Program-made: the position numbers and the translations under genes
Shown here: one piece after another, positions 24,422-34,720 of the stretch
Layout: the number at the start of each line of letters is the position of its first letter
How positions within the stretch are numbered: position 1 is the first letter of the stretch
Notes under the pieces: generated by a model
What the model was told of the DNA's origin: nothing
Database searches by the model: none
Seen by the model: the letters and a program-made list of their open reading frames with translations, nothing else
NCBI GenBank assembly: GCA_949987565.1
Contig: OX465113.1
Coordinates: 8,887,899-8,951,898 of the forward strand
Direction: 5' to 3'
DNA length: 64,000 nt
DNA from: Luidia sarsii
Lineage: Eukaryota; Echinodermata; Asteroidea; Paxillosida; Luidiidae

Positions 24422-25062
24422 GGGGGGCGAGGGCAGGGAAGGGCAGGCAGGGGAGGGCAGGGGGAAGGGGAGGGGAAGGGGAGGGGGAGGGGGAGGGGGA
24501 GGGGGAGGGGGAGGGGGAGGGGGAGGGGGAGGGCAGGGCAGGGTAGGGCAGGGGTAGGGCAGGGGCAGGGGCAGGGGGAGGGGCAGGGGGAGGGGCAGGG
24601 GGAGGACAGGGCAGGGCAGGACAGGGCAGGACAGGGCAGGGCAGGGCAGGGCAGGGCAGGGCAGGGCAGGGCAGGACAGGGCAGGGCAGGGCAGGGCAGG
24701 GCAGGGCAGGGCAGGGCAGGGCAGGGCAGGGCAGGGCAGGGCAGGGCAGGGCAGGGCAGGGCAGGGCAGGGCAGGGCAGGGCAGGGCAGGGCAGGGCAGG
24801 GCAGGGCAGGGCAGGGCAGGGCAGGGCAGGGCAGGGCAGGGGCAGGACAGGGCATGACAGGGCAGGACAGGGCAGGACAGGGGCAGGGGAGGGGCAGGGC
24901 AGGGCAGGGAATGGCAAGGGCAGGACAGGGGCATGGGAGGGGCAGGGGAGGGGCAGGGGAGGGCAGGGCAGGGCAGGGGAGGGCAGGGGAGGGGCAGGGA
25001 AGGGGCAGGGAAGGGGCAGGGAAGGGGCAGGGAAGGGGCAGGGAAGGGCAGGGGGAGGGGAG
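24422..25062. repeat. GGGCA pentanucleotide array with GGGGGA flank
   Basis: Begins as GGGGGA repeats (24,475-24,533), becomes GGGCA with variants, and is uninterrupted for about 160 bases at 24,681-24,840. It degrades into GGGGCAGGGA units by 25,060. It is the 2.2 kb CCCTG array in inverse orientation. Four successive GGG runs two bases apart can form G-quadruplexes on this strand. Frames of 210-289 residues are artefacts. Confidence 0.95.
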
Positions 25063-25846
25063 ACGAGCCTATAAGGTGACCTCAACAAACCCGCCACGAA
25101 GCCGCAAACAAGCCTGGGACTTCTCCGAACTACGGTATGCAAGGATATTAAAACAAAAACCGTACTGGCAACGTCGATCCTCCGATTCTTCTCGACGTCT
25201 GGGAGAGAGCCAATCAAAATGATTTAAACTAGAAGTCCTACCCAACCCATGCACCATCCAACTTCGGTCCACTCCTATTCCGGGGTAAATGGGAGTGTTT
25301 AAGAAATGAATGGGACGACAGTGTTATTGTGGAGTAATAGGTAGTTTCCAAGATGTAATTAATGACAATGGATGATAAGCTATCATGGAACTATACAGGT
25401 GTGTGCCACGCATACTATGATCTGAATGTAGGTACATGTACAGTCTGGAATACATGTACAATATATATCAACTTGAACATTTTTATATTGTCTTTTCTGA
25501 TTGAAATAATCAATTTTAGGAGTATCAACTACAATTAGAGGTAGTTGAGATGAATTTTATCATGTTCCTCAAAAAAGGGAGCACTGAAGAAAAAATAGGT
25601 TTTAATCGAAAAAAGGGTTTTAATCGAATAAAAAACCCAACAACTTGAACGTTTATTTATTATTTTATTTATCTATTTATAACAACGGCACTATACCACG
25701 CCGGATTCAAGCTGTACACGGCTCGCAGACTAACCGCGCAGCTACCATCCGCACACACAACAGTATGTGCTCGTATAGGTGCGTGCGAGTGTGTACGAGT
25801 GTGTACGCAGCCGCCCTGGCCACCCGCGATAGCTCAGACGGTAAGC
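25063..25846. other. Non-coding stretch, no gene seen
   Basis: AT-rich in 25,300-25,690. Nothing recognised. Confidence 0.4.
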
Positions 25847-26352
25847 TTGAAGGCCCAATACAACATTGGGAAGATCGGAAAACATCGATGTCCACAGATT
25901 TCCTTCTAATTTACACAGTTTGTAGATGGTCATGATAGAATACTCGTGTTGAAATCTTACGGTCTAGGATGATGTACTTCCCATGAAATCTTCACTCAAA
26001 CATCGACAAATAGTTTATTACTCGCAAGTAATAAACTATTTCTTACACTACAGAATGGTGCAAAAACCGTGATTTTTTTTTAATTTTTTTACCTTTTTCT
26101 ACCTTCTCAGAAAAGGGCAACAAAACCGGCACGGTTTTCGCACAGTTCTGCGGTGTAAGAAAACGTTTATTACTCGCTAGCAATAAACTATTTGTCGATG
26201 TTTGAGTGACGATTTCTCGAGAAGTACAACATCCCAGACCGTAACATTTCAACATGAGGATTCTATCATGACCATCTACAAACCGTATAGGAGGGAATCT
26301 GTGGACATCGATGTTTCCCGATCTTCCCAAGGTTGTATTGATGGGCCTTTGA
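25847..26352. mobile_element. Inverted dimer of the right half of MITE-1, flanked by TTGA
   Basis: The left arm (25,851 to about 26,107) is the right-hand two thirds of MITE-1 in reverse. The right arm (about 26,108-26,348) is the same part in forward orientation. They meet at CTTCTCAGAAAAGG. The outer ends are AGGCCCAATACAACATTGGG and GGGCCT, and the four bases outside both ends are TTGA (25,847-25,850 and 26,349-26,352). Matching flanks suggest the dimer moved as one unit. Confidence 0.85.
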
Positions 26353-26671
26353 ATACTCCGCTAATAAAGTGTCACAGGAGACATTGGCGGAAGCGATTTT
26401 TTTTCAACGTCTTCAGTCCAGTCACTCTTCCACGAAACGACGACCTTGGGTGAGTGTGACCGGCCGAGTTGCCGGTGATTGACCGCGCGGGGAAGAGGCG
26501 GAGGACACGGTTGTTGACGGGCCGTCCTCCCTCCCCTCCCTCACGCCCTCCACCCCAACCCCCTAATCCTCTCTACATCCATCTGTGTCAATGCAGCGGG
26601 GGAGGGTTCGCGCAATGAGTAAGTGTCGCTTCCTCCCTTCGATTGCCTCCCTAATATGAATGAGCGGATGC
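26353..26671. other. Non-coding stretch, no gene seen
   Basis: C-rich near 26,525-26,570; nothing recognised. Confidence 0.4.
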
Positions 26672-26809
26672 TCTTCTCAAAAGCAGGACCTTTCTCAAAA
26701 GCAGGACCTTGCTCAAAAGCAGGACCTTTCTCAAAAGCAGGACCTTTCTCAAAAGCAGGACCTTTCTCAAAAGCAGGACCTTTCTCAAAAGCAGGACCTT
26801 TCTCAAAGG
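26672..26809. repeat. 18 bp minisatellite TTTCTCAAAAGCAGGACC
   Basis: About seven units in register from 26,675, one with TTGCTC in place of TTTCTC. The unit is close to the inverse of GAGAAAGGTCCTGCT from the GAAACGTCAGGCC module. Because 18 is a multiple of three, it keeps both strands open (repeating FSKAGP and FEKGPA), but nothing suggests a protein. GA repeats follow to 26,905. Confidence 0.92.
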
Positions 26810-26905
26810 GAAGAGAGAGGAGAGAGAAAGTGAGAGAGGGAGAGAGAGAGAGGGGGGGGGAAGAGTGAGGGGAGAGGGGGAGGGAGGGAGAGAGACAGAG
26901 AGAGT

Positions 26906-28159
26906 GTGAAAAAACAGGATGAGGTTGAGGGCGAGGGTATAGGGGTTCTGGATGGGTCGGAGTCGAGGTGATGGCAAGAGCGAGGAGGACATTTGTGGCG
27001 CAGTAATAATTAAGATTGGGATCCATCCATCCATGGGATGCACAGAGCTATAATGGTGCGACTGCCGATATAACTCCCGACGAGCCGGATCACATCTCCA
27101 TGTATTCGGTCCAGCGTTATGATAATCTATCCAAAGGACCATTCTGATTTAAAGAAAAATTATCATATAGAATAGGGAATCTATTAAAAAAAACAGGTAT
27201 GTATACAGAAGTACAGTCCCTCCGCTTGGCTCTTGCGCAAACAGAATTAGGACAAGGACTGGCGCACACTAATAAGCACGGCGGTGACTCACTCGGGAGA
27301 GCGAATAGAATTAAAAAAAAAACGACTCGTAATTATTTCATGCGAATGGAACAAGGGGACACGCCGACGCGCGGTCGATTCGACGGCGGCGGCGGAAGTG
27401 CCGTATCCATTGACGGGTGACGTGCCGACTCCTGTGTCACACCTCCGAGAACAAGAGAGGAGGGAGGAGAGGGGGGGTTGGTGTTGAGGATGGGATAGAG
27501 GGCGGGTCACGCTGCTCTGCCCAGAGATAGGTAGCCTCCGCCGAGAGGGAAGGCACACTTGAACTTCAAGACCATAGGATGCAAAGTATCAGACAGGAAG
27601 TGGCCAAGATTCATCACCAATTCGAATGGACAGGGCGCCCTCAATGTACCCCAACACACACCCATACACACCCCTTACACGCGTATACTTGTGGGGGTAT
27701 TCCCTTTGTTCTCTTGTACTAAAAAAAACACTCCCAGAAGGCCTAATTCAAATCGCTCCCTTTCGAACCAGGGTCACTTTTCTAGGCTGAAATTTCTAAC
27801 GAACGTCTTTTATATAGAATAGTCCTATTTGTTACGGATAAACATACCTCGGAAATTCCTCCTTTTTGAGTTAATTCCAAATAATCAGTTTCGTGAAGTC
27901 TTATGGGGTACCAAAAAAGTACCCACACATTGTACTGGTACCCCACAACCCACCTTATGTAATCCCCGTGGTGCGCAGACACGCCTGAATCTGTATCCTT
28001 GTGGAGACATTGCTTTGTTCTCGTGCACTATACAACCGAGTGAGAAACAGTGTGTTCCCGTTTCATCCACATTCACTTTCCTGGGTAGAAATTTGGACCG
28101 TAGTATGTGTCTTAGCCTATATAACAACACTGTCTTCCGAGATCTCCGTATTAACGTAC
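26906..28159. other. Non-coding stretch, no gene seen
   Basis: A 139 codon frame starting at 27,829 runs into the tRNA-derived repeat at 28.2 kb and is not called. Confidence 0.4.
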
Positions 28160-28290
28160 CAGTGCTCTTCCAACTGAGCTATCCAGCCCTTAGAGTTAGA
28201 TGGTTGCCTTCCCCAACAGCCAACTGTTCTTTGCCTGGTTGGCGGTGACAGTCAGAAGCAATTCAACCATTAACTGCCGTGTGAATACTA
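28160..28290 (-). repeat. Fragment of the tRNA-derived repeat (single A-box unit)
   Basis: The minus strand contains GGGCTGGATAGCTCAGTTGG (plus 28,170-28,189) and the downstream parts GGCAACCATCTAA and GAATTGCTTCTGAC seen at 33.2-33.7 kb. The B box is missing. Confidence 0.7.
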
Positions 28291-31200
28291 GAATCATTAG
28301 AATTCCCTGGGTTTTTTTTCGGTGAGTTTTTCCCATTTCATGTCTATCGAAGCATAAATAAAACATAAAGACTCGGCATAACATGAAAATTTGTTGAAAA
28401 CTCTTGACATATTTATGAATGTCAAAATACTGTTGTGTTCAACTCTGCACCATGTATAACGTGGAAGGTGAAGTGCGTCTTGTTCTCGGTGTAAATTCGC
28501 CGTGATTGAGGAAGCCGCGGCTGATGGCATAGGGCGCATACCGTTACGTTATTCATAATGTACTGTCAGTGTCCGACCGAGATCGCCGTGATGCGAAAGC
28601 GCCGTGTAATACAGCGAGGACCGGTCTCTGTGTATGTAGGCCGGTGGTCCGTTCGCTCCCGGGGCGTGAATGCGTTGTAGATCGTAGGTCCGCGATGTTG
28701 AGCAAAAACGCGATCCCAAACCCCCGCAACAATAACGGCAGGTGATTTTCGCGGGGAAAACAGGTCACACTGTCCTTCCTCAAGCCCCCCCTCCCCCTCA
28801 AAAAAAAAAAAATCCCCTGGCAATTGGTCCGCTGGGTGGGCGCCGTTCAATAACGCGGTCAACAACAACAATGCAGACAACGATATCGATACGGCGCAGA
28901 TGGGGAGGGGGAAACGGGTAACATTTCGTGTGGCCGGATAGTGGGCAAACGGTGGGAGTGGGTGTGGATATACATGCAATCGTACATGGGAGGACGTCTG
29001 TCGTCGACTTCGCGGTACGACCTATACCGCAACCGGCTGCAAGCGGCATCCTGTGGAGCCGCGTAGAGCAAGGCGTGTGACAATAGACCGTGTAACTCTC
29101 GTGGTGAAAAAGGTCACCGTACACTTCCGGGCACCTCCGCGCCGCCTGCTAAAGGAGATTAACACGTGCCCAATTGTTAATGCATTATTACATAATGAAG
29201 AAAGCCTCTTTCCAACTAAACCCAGGTTTATGGATTAAGTATATTAAAATATAAGAATGAGCAAAAAAACTACAACAAATGAGAATACGGCAGAGAAAAC
29301 AAATAAATAGAACCCGACCTTCATCTTCCGGTTGTAAGTACAGTATTGCGAATATGGCCCGACTGTGGTACGCGGCGTGAGCATTACTACGTGTATCGCG
29401 CCGAAGTTGGTGTGGTTCGCATTCGGGCAAGAAAAGCGCTTTGTACTGTACTGTACATGTGGATACCGTACATGTAAACAAAATAATACGAAATCAAAAC
29501 ACAAACGTGAAAACGTGCAAAATCACGTACTTTACACATTGTATTTTAATATTTTATTCCTAAAAGACTATTCTAATAGTTCAAACTGCTTCAATCGGCG
29601 CGATACAAAATATTTTAACAGAAACGTTCGACGCTCCACGCTTTACCTTCTATTCGAGGAGCCCGGAAGTCAGGAATCTCGCGGTAACACGTACATTCTC
29701 GAGGCCAACTTACACGGTCTATGGGCTCGCGCGTGCGGGCGGGTGCGCGCACTCGCGGACTTCAGCATTACACGCGTACACACACGAGTACGTCTACGGA
29801 AGCCACGGGCTGGTCGCAGCTGTAACCGATTTCCTTGGAGCCCGGCGTTATTTCCGCCGTAAAGGCTGATTTTTTTTCCCCCGCTAAATGTTTTTTTTTT
29901 TTTGGGGGGGGGGACAGAATTACCTGGATCAATGTGTCCCTCGGACAAATGTACATGGCCACAACCGTACCTGGCCAGAGCCGGGTAAATGGGTCCGGGT
30001 AGACACATTTGAAGCGGGCGGGGGGGGGGCAGATTTAACCGTCACAGCGTTTGCCGACCACACGCATTCAGCTCAGACACGGCCGGTGTCTTCCGTTACT
30101 CTAGGCAAAAGGTGCAACATGGAACGCTTCGGATCTTCGCAAAATCTGCCGCATTGACCCACCATTTCATATACATTGATAGCAGGTTATAACCTCCAAA
30201 TACTTCATTAAAAAAATACACACTTTATGGCAATGGGCGCGTGGCGGCCATGTTGATTTGTTTAGTGTCCGGCACCTTTTTTTTCTTCTTCTTTTGGACA
30301 GTCTCTCCGGAACCCGCTCAGGAAAAACAGTGCATGGATCAATGACAGTCCTGACAGGTACATGTATACCAACAATCATTCGTCCACACTGCCTCAACAA
30401 CATGCCCGTATTAGGTACAACACCCCGCACGCAACACACAAAGCCCGCATACATGCAGGGCGGGGTGGAGATCTTGGAAACGGTATGACGTTTACGGTGA
30501 GACAAAAAAACAAACATCTCGGCATGTTCAGCGGCGCGGTTACAGTTTCAACTGCCTTTGTATCGCTGCTAGCAGTTTTTAGTGCAACGTTTGACGTCAA
30601 GGTAACTTCTAAAAGGGCCATCTCTGTGGTGAACTACAGGTAACATTACACGCGTCGCGCCCCCAGGCAAAACGCCACCCACACTAGTTTCGCGTAAAAT
30701 AGATATAGATATTGATAAGGCAAAATGTAATGTATATGGCGGCGCTTATTATTAAACGGGGTAGGGGGGGCGGGATTTCTATGGGTCACGTGTTGAGCAG
30801 AGCTGGCCAGGCGGATTTAAACTTAGGTTTACTTATTATTGGACAAGGTGTTTGTCCTGCGATTGTCTTCTGTGCGAGAGGAGCGCGTGCTTCGTCGTAT
30901 CTCAAGAGGCTTTCGTATTAATAATAGCGATCTGTTTGCTTTCGGTATAATATACGGTGGCACTGATGGGACGCGTGAATCCAACAATAATAGCAACAAC
31001 GGTTACTAAAAAAAAATCTGGCCTTTGATGATTGTTTGGGTCATCCCCGCCCCAAACTAAAAACCAAAGGTATATACAAGTTCTTGAAATTTATTAATCC
31101 AATCAAACAACTCGGATTGTTTTTTTGTTTTTTTGTAAGGTTACTTTTGCCTGATTTACCCGGCAAACCCCCAATGACAATCAACTGCAAATACGGCGGG

Positions 31201-31348
31201 AATAACGCGGACACTAACAATGCTCACATCGGCAACAACATCAACATTATATAACGAGCCACGACTAACAACGCCAACCGTGTCACGCAGAATACTCTGG
31301 CTTCGGTTATGCAAAACTGACTCATCTCAGACTTCATCTTATTGTATC
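28291..31348. other. 3 kb without a recognisable gene
   Basis: I find no domain, convincing splice-bounded exon or repeat family. A 165 codon plus-strand frame (29,365-29,862) is unrecognised. A CRE palindrome is at 30,592-30,599 and a T/G run at 29,888-29,911. It could be intron or intergenic DNA of the minus-strand gene that appears to start at 32.78 kb. Confidence 0.4.
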
Positions 31349-31400
31349 TTAAAGGCCCAACTACACATTGGTTAAGGTCAAATCGTCAACATCGGTTACA
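31349..31400 (+). repeat. Truncated MITE-1 left end
   Basis: TTAA then AGGCCCAACTACACATTGG at 31,349-31,371, with about 30 bases of further similarity before it is lost. Confidence 0.6.
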
Positions 31401-31833
31401 AAACACCGTACTAGATCTGGACCACGCGACTCTATTGAGAATCGGATACAACGAAGAAGCAATTATACGCAACCCATACAAGCCATACCCCCCCCTCACA
31501 CACACACTATTTGTTCAAAATATGTTGCTGGCTTCCAGTGAGGCATGTCCAATAACATAACGCTACCAAACGAGTGCATGTGAACCCCTGAACATTAAGA
31601 ACGGTTCCGGTTTCGGTCGGGGAGACCGAGAGGAGATTTTGTGACAATCCATCAAATTACCCGCATTTTAAAAGTTATACGCGTATTATAGGCAACACAC
31701 AGTGGGACTTTTACAAAGTGCGCCCTCTTTCGTCGACTCTTGTCCAACGACTCCCTTGTTCGGCAGCCGCTGTAACCGCAAAATACCAACCCATTGACCT
31801 GTAAAACTCGAAGCTTTTTTCTCTCTTCTCGCG

Positions 31834-32117
31834 TAATTCAAAGAGGTTTTGCCCTTACTCGACGTGGTAAACACTGAATGCTCAGTGCTTTGCCCGGTGC
31901 CTGATAAAAATATTTCAGGCAGCTCGGGCGGGATTCGAACCCGCGACTCCCGAATTCTAGTACGGACGTCCTAACCACTGGACCACCGAGCTGGTCGAGG
32001 TCGTGTGGTGGATTCGAAGAATGTATAGCAGCGGGTACCGCGTTGCATCATAGATATAACATGATGTTTGCGTCGAGGAGAATGTAATTCGAAGAGGTTT
32101 TGCCCTTACTCGACGTG
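31834..32117. repeat. 33 bp direct repeats bracketing a tRNA-like unit
   Basis: The 33 bp sequence at 31,834-31,866 (AGAGGTTTTGCCCTTACTCG core) recurs at 32,085-32,117 with one mismatch. Between them lies the tRNA-like sequence at 31,921-31,992. This may be a long target duplication around a retroposed tRNA-like element, or a local duplication. Confidence 0.75.
31921..31992 (-). tRNA. tRNA-like gene or pseudogene, Asp/Glu-type body, unclear anticodon
   Basis: On the minus strand 72 bases fold with a perfect 7 bp acceptor stem (AGCTCGG with CCGAGCT), a 4 bp D stem (GTCC/GGAC) and a perfect T arm (GCGGG, TTCGAAT, CCCGC). The A box (TGGTCCAGTGG) and B box (GGTTCGAATCC) are both good, and the body resembles tRNA-Asp/Glu. 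The anticodon stem pairs badly (TCCGT against TTCGG) and the base before the anticodon is C, not T. A T5 run within GAAATATTTTTATCAGGC just downstream could end Pol III transcription. I read it as a tRNA-derived element or a decaying tRNA. Confidence 0.5.
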
Positions 32118-32136
32118 TAAAAAAACCCCCAAAAAA

Positions 32137-32268
32137 CAGCGTACCTAGCAAACGCCACCTGGCCCACTCATAAGAACGCGTGCGCCCTTACTCTTCTCGC
32201 GTACAAAAAAAAACCACACAGCGTACCTAGCAAACGCCACCTGGCCCACTCATAAGAACGCGTGCGCC
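32137..32268. repeat. 50 bp tandem duplication
   Basis: An identical 50 bp block (beginning CAGCGTACCTAGCAAACGCC) occurs at 32,137-32,186 and 32,219-32,268, an 82 base period. The spacer includes CTCTTCTCGCGTACAAAAAA. Confidence 0.9.
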
Positions 32269-32658
32269 AAATCTAAGCGTTCTTCTCTCGGAAGAAAAGG
32301 GATCGAAAAGGCTGAGGGAATTGAATGCACGTACGTGCGTGCACCGGTTATGCACGACAGACGCAGTGCTGAAACGGTATATAATTGCCACGTGGTTTCG
32401 ACCAAAACAATGCGCTACAAGACTCGTTCTGCGAACATTGATTTTCTTCCATATTGAAGCATACCGGTCCTTCCTCACACAAAATAACGAGAACCATGAA
32501 CTGAACTAAAGAGAATACAAAGTTCACATCGTATGTTCGCGCACGGGTTTCATAGCAACGGCACGCAAGAGAACATGTGGCAATAGCCACTCTCAGTCGA
32601 GGCTAATAGTAAAGTAGCGTAGCCCCCCCCCCGAAAAAAAACCCCAGGGCGTGCCTAC
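32269..32658. other. Probable intron sequence of a minus-strand gene
   Basis: It lies directly downstream of the predicted donor at 32,657-32,658. No further exon of the gene is recognised. Confidence 0.35.
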
Positions 32659-32778
32659 CTGGTTGGTCGCGTGGGCGAGTGAGATGAACGCTCGGACGGC
32701 GAACAGCTTGCTCCATGCCGTGCGCAGACGCAGGAATCGATCCACGATATCTTCCGACGACTTAGGGTCCTCCGACAT
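32659..32778 (-). CDS. Probable first coding exon, unrecognised protein
   Basis: On the minus strand the ATG at 32,778 has a fair start context (GGGACCATGTC). It opens 40 codons of protein-like composition: an acidic start (MSEDPKSSED), then an amphipathic basic/hydrophobic stretch (VDRFLRLRTAW, KLFAVRAFISL). The exon ends in phase 0 at CAACCAG, followed by GTAGGC, a good 5' splice site. Without splicing the frame runs only about 20 more codons into C/A runs. Upstream is a GC-box and YY1-like promoter, so this looks like a real 5' end of a gene that continues toward lower coordinates. I do not recognise the family and found no second exon. Confidence 0.5.
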
Positions 32779-33010
32779 GGTCCCAGTCGTAACGTGCGGC
32801 GAAACACTGATAGAACTCGTCCGTCAAACGCGGGGCGGGGATCCGATTTGGGGATTTCAAAATGGCGCCTTGCGTGGACTGGTCACCCCACGTTCGTTGG
32901 ACTGGCTGTTCGGTCCCCGTGGGGAGGGGGCAGCTGGCTGTTCCGTCTACGGAGGGATTAGGCTCGCGTTCGTTTTCTCGGGGTTAGATTTAGCCTCGAT
33001 TTTGATTCTG
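32779..33010 (-). promoter_or_regulatory. Probable promoter/5' UTR of the minus-strand gene
   Basis: GC-rich and CpG-rich. It has a GC box (GGGGCGGGG, plus 32,831-32,839) and a YY1-like CAAAATGGCGCC (about 32,859-32,870), 55-90 bases upstream of the start codon. No TATA box is seen, as is usual for broad CpG promoters. It could also drive transcription to the right. Confidence 0.4.
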
Positions 33011-33205
33011 GGATCGCTGCCTCACTGCACCTAGCTTTCCGATCAATGACTCGAATAATCAGCTGGTCTTATTTAAAAATACTTTGCAAGAAAATCTTGG
33101 ATAGAACAATTATGTTTGCACCGATAAGGAATTGCCCTGCTTGACGTAATAAGCACTGAGTACAACAACAACAAAATTGAAAAACAAAATGGCAATTAAA
33201 ATTTT

Positions 33206-33700
33206 AACTGGACCGGGATTTGAACCCCGAGATCTCTGGTTTTGCGTACCAGCGCTCTTCCCATCTGAGCTATCCAGCCCTTAGACGGCGGCCTTCCCAG
33301 ATAGTCAACTAGTCTTTGCTTTGGTTTTACATACCAGCGCTCTTCCTATCTGAGCTATCCAGCCCTTAGATGGTGGTCTTCCCAAATAGTCAACTAGTCT
33401 TTGCTGTGGTTTTACATACCAGCACTCTTACCATCTGAGCTATCCAGCCCTTAGATGGTGGTCTTCCCAAATAGTCAACTAGTCTTTGCTGTGGTTTTAC
33501 ATACCAGCACTCTTCCCATCTGAGCTATCCAGCCCTTAGATGGTGGTCTTCCCTATTAGTCAACTAGTCTTTGCTGTGGTTTTACATACCAGTGCTCTTC
33601 CCATCTGAGCTATCCAGCCCTTAGACGGCGGCCTTCCCAAAGTGTCAACTAGGCTTTGTCGGGTGATCGGGGAGCCAGTCAGCAGCAATTCAACCATTAT
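33206..33700 (-). repeat. tRNA-derived repeat with five tandem 85 bp promoter units
   Basis: On the minus strand a tRNA-like head (33,206-33,279) has an A box (ATAGCTCAGATGGG), a B box (GGGGTTCAAATCC) and pairable ends (GGCTGGA with TCCAGTT). Upstream of it the 5' half is repeated. GGGCTGGATAGCTCAG starts at 33,620, 33,535, 33,450, 33,365 and 33,280, exactly 85 bases apart. Each unit carries AAAACCACAGCAAAGACTAG in place of the tRNA 3' half, so only the last has a B box. The outer flank GAATTGCTGCTGACTGGC matches the copies at 28.2 and 38.6 kb. Confidence 0.88.
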
Positions 33701-33867
33701 TTTGTGTTTGAAAGAAAATCTTCTGAAAAACAAATCTGGCTTTTTTTTCCTATTATGACTTGGTAAGGGTAAAGACCTGACAAATTATGTGTATTTCCCT
33801 GTGATAAGCCGCCTAATTTTATTTGAAAGATGCTGAACTGATTGACCATGGAGTATTTCGTCAGCGT

Positions 33868-33940
33868 GGCCCTGTGGCCTAATGGATAAGGCGTCAGCCT
33901 CCGGAGCTGAAGACTGTGGGTTCGAGTCCCACCAGGGTCG
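33868..33940 (+). tRNA. tRNA-Arg(CCG): tRNA-Arg (CCG anticodon)
   Basis: 73 bases form a full cloverleaf. The acceptor stem is GGCCCTG with CAGGGTC plus discriminator G. The D arm is GGCC...AAGGC-type. The anticodon stem TCAGC/GCTGA encloses loop CTCCGGA (anticodon CCG, T33 present). The T arm is GTGGG, TTCGAGT, CCCAC. A box TGGCCTAATGG and B box GGTTCGAGTCC are canonical. The body matches animal tRNA-Arg(CCG) as I know it, including GGCCTAATGGATAAGGCGTC. No intron. It decodes CGG codons and is transcribed by Pol III from its internal promoter. Confidence 0.95.
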
Positions 33941-33948
33941 ATCAAAAC

Positions 33949-33953
33949 TTTTT
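33949..33953 (+). terminator. Pol III terminator of tRNA-Arg
   Basis: A run of five T residues starting nine bases after the tRNA end, as expected for Pol III termination. Confidence 0.8.
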
Positions 33954-34510
33954 ATTTAAAATGGTAAAAAAAAAGATAGAATCATTTTTTTAAATCTCAA
34001 AATAAGCATTGCCCCTACCGTTGCTGGGCATTTTTGGCGACATCTTAAACTGCATCCTGAGATGGTCAATCTTTTTTTTTGGGATTAAATTATGTATTTA
34101 TAGAGCTCTGTATAAATATTATGTCCAGGTCACACTCCAGCGCCCTTAAGGTTCTGCCGTTGGCGGCGCCCTACATCCACACCACCCGCGCGCTCGTCAC
34201 CTCGCACACCGGACGAACCGGGTGAGATGGGGGAGGGGTGATCAAGGATTGAACCGACAAATATGCCACGAAGACGCGACGATATGGGGTATCAATTGAT
34301 CCCGAAGAATTCTGGATCACCAGATCAACGAGTGATCTTCAAATCTTTGATAATGGAAATTGCGGTTTGTAACAGACAGGGTCGACTGTGCAAAACCACG
34401 AGAGGGCGGCAGACAGATATTCGAGAAATGTCAGCGAGATTATTAAAGCATCGCACACATGTATCAACAATCAACATTATCGAAAAAGATGAAAAGATGT
34501 AGAGGGCGCC
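33954..34510. other. Non-coding stretch, no gene seen
   Basis: AT-rich; nothing recognised. Confidence 0.4.
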
Positions 34511-34720
34511 CTCCTCTCCTCTCCTCTCCTCTCCTCTCCTCTCCTCTCCTCTCCTCTCCTCTCCTCTCCTCTCCTCTCCTCTCCTCTCCTCTCCTCTCCT
34601 CTCCTCTCCTCTCCTCTCCTCTCCTCTCCTCTCCTCTCCTCTCCTCTCCTCTCCTCTCCTCTCCTCTCCTCTCCTCTCCTCTCCTCTCCTCTCCTCTCCT
34701 CTCCTCTCCTCTCCTCTCCT
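34511..34720. repeat. Pure CTCCT pentamer array
   Basis: 42 uninterrupted CTCCT units (210 bases), ending in CCCATCTCATCTCATC. Both strands stay open in all frames, so the false Arg/Glu/Gly and Leu/Ser peptides are ignored. Confidence 0.97.

Noticed and set aside
24223..25222. Several 210-289 codon frames on both strands
   Set aside because: A pentamer repeat without stops keeps every frame open.
26672..26809. CRISPR-like or repeat-protein gene (FSKAGP repeats)
   Set aside because: Simple 18 bp tandem without spacers; the frame opens only within the array and passes into GA repeats.
33206..33279. Functional tRNA gene
   Set aside because: The anticodon loop lacks T33 and the T stem pairs poorly; the same head recurs in dispersed repeats.
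33206..33700. CRISPR array
   Set aside because: Regular 85 bp periodicity, but the whole unit repeats with no variable spacers, and the content is tRNA-derived in a eukaryotic context.
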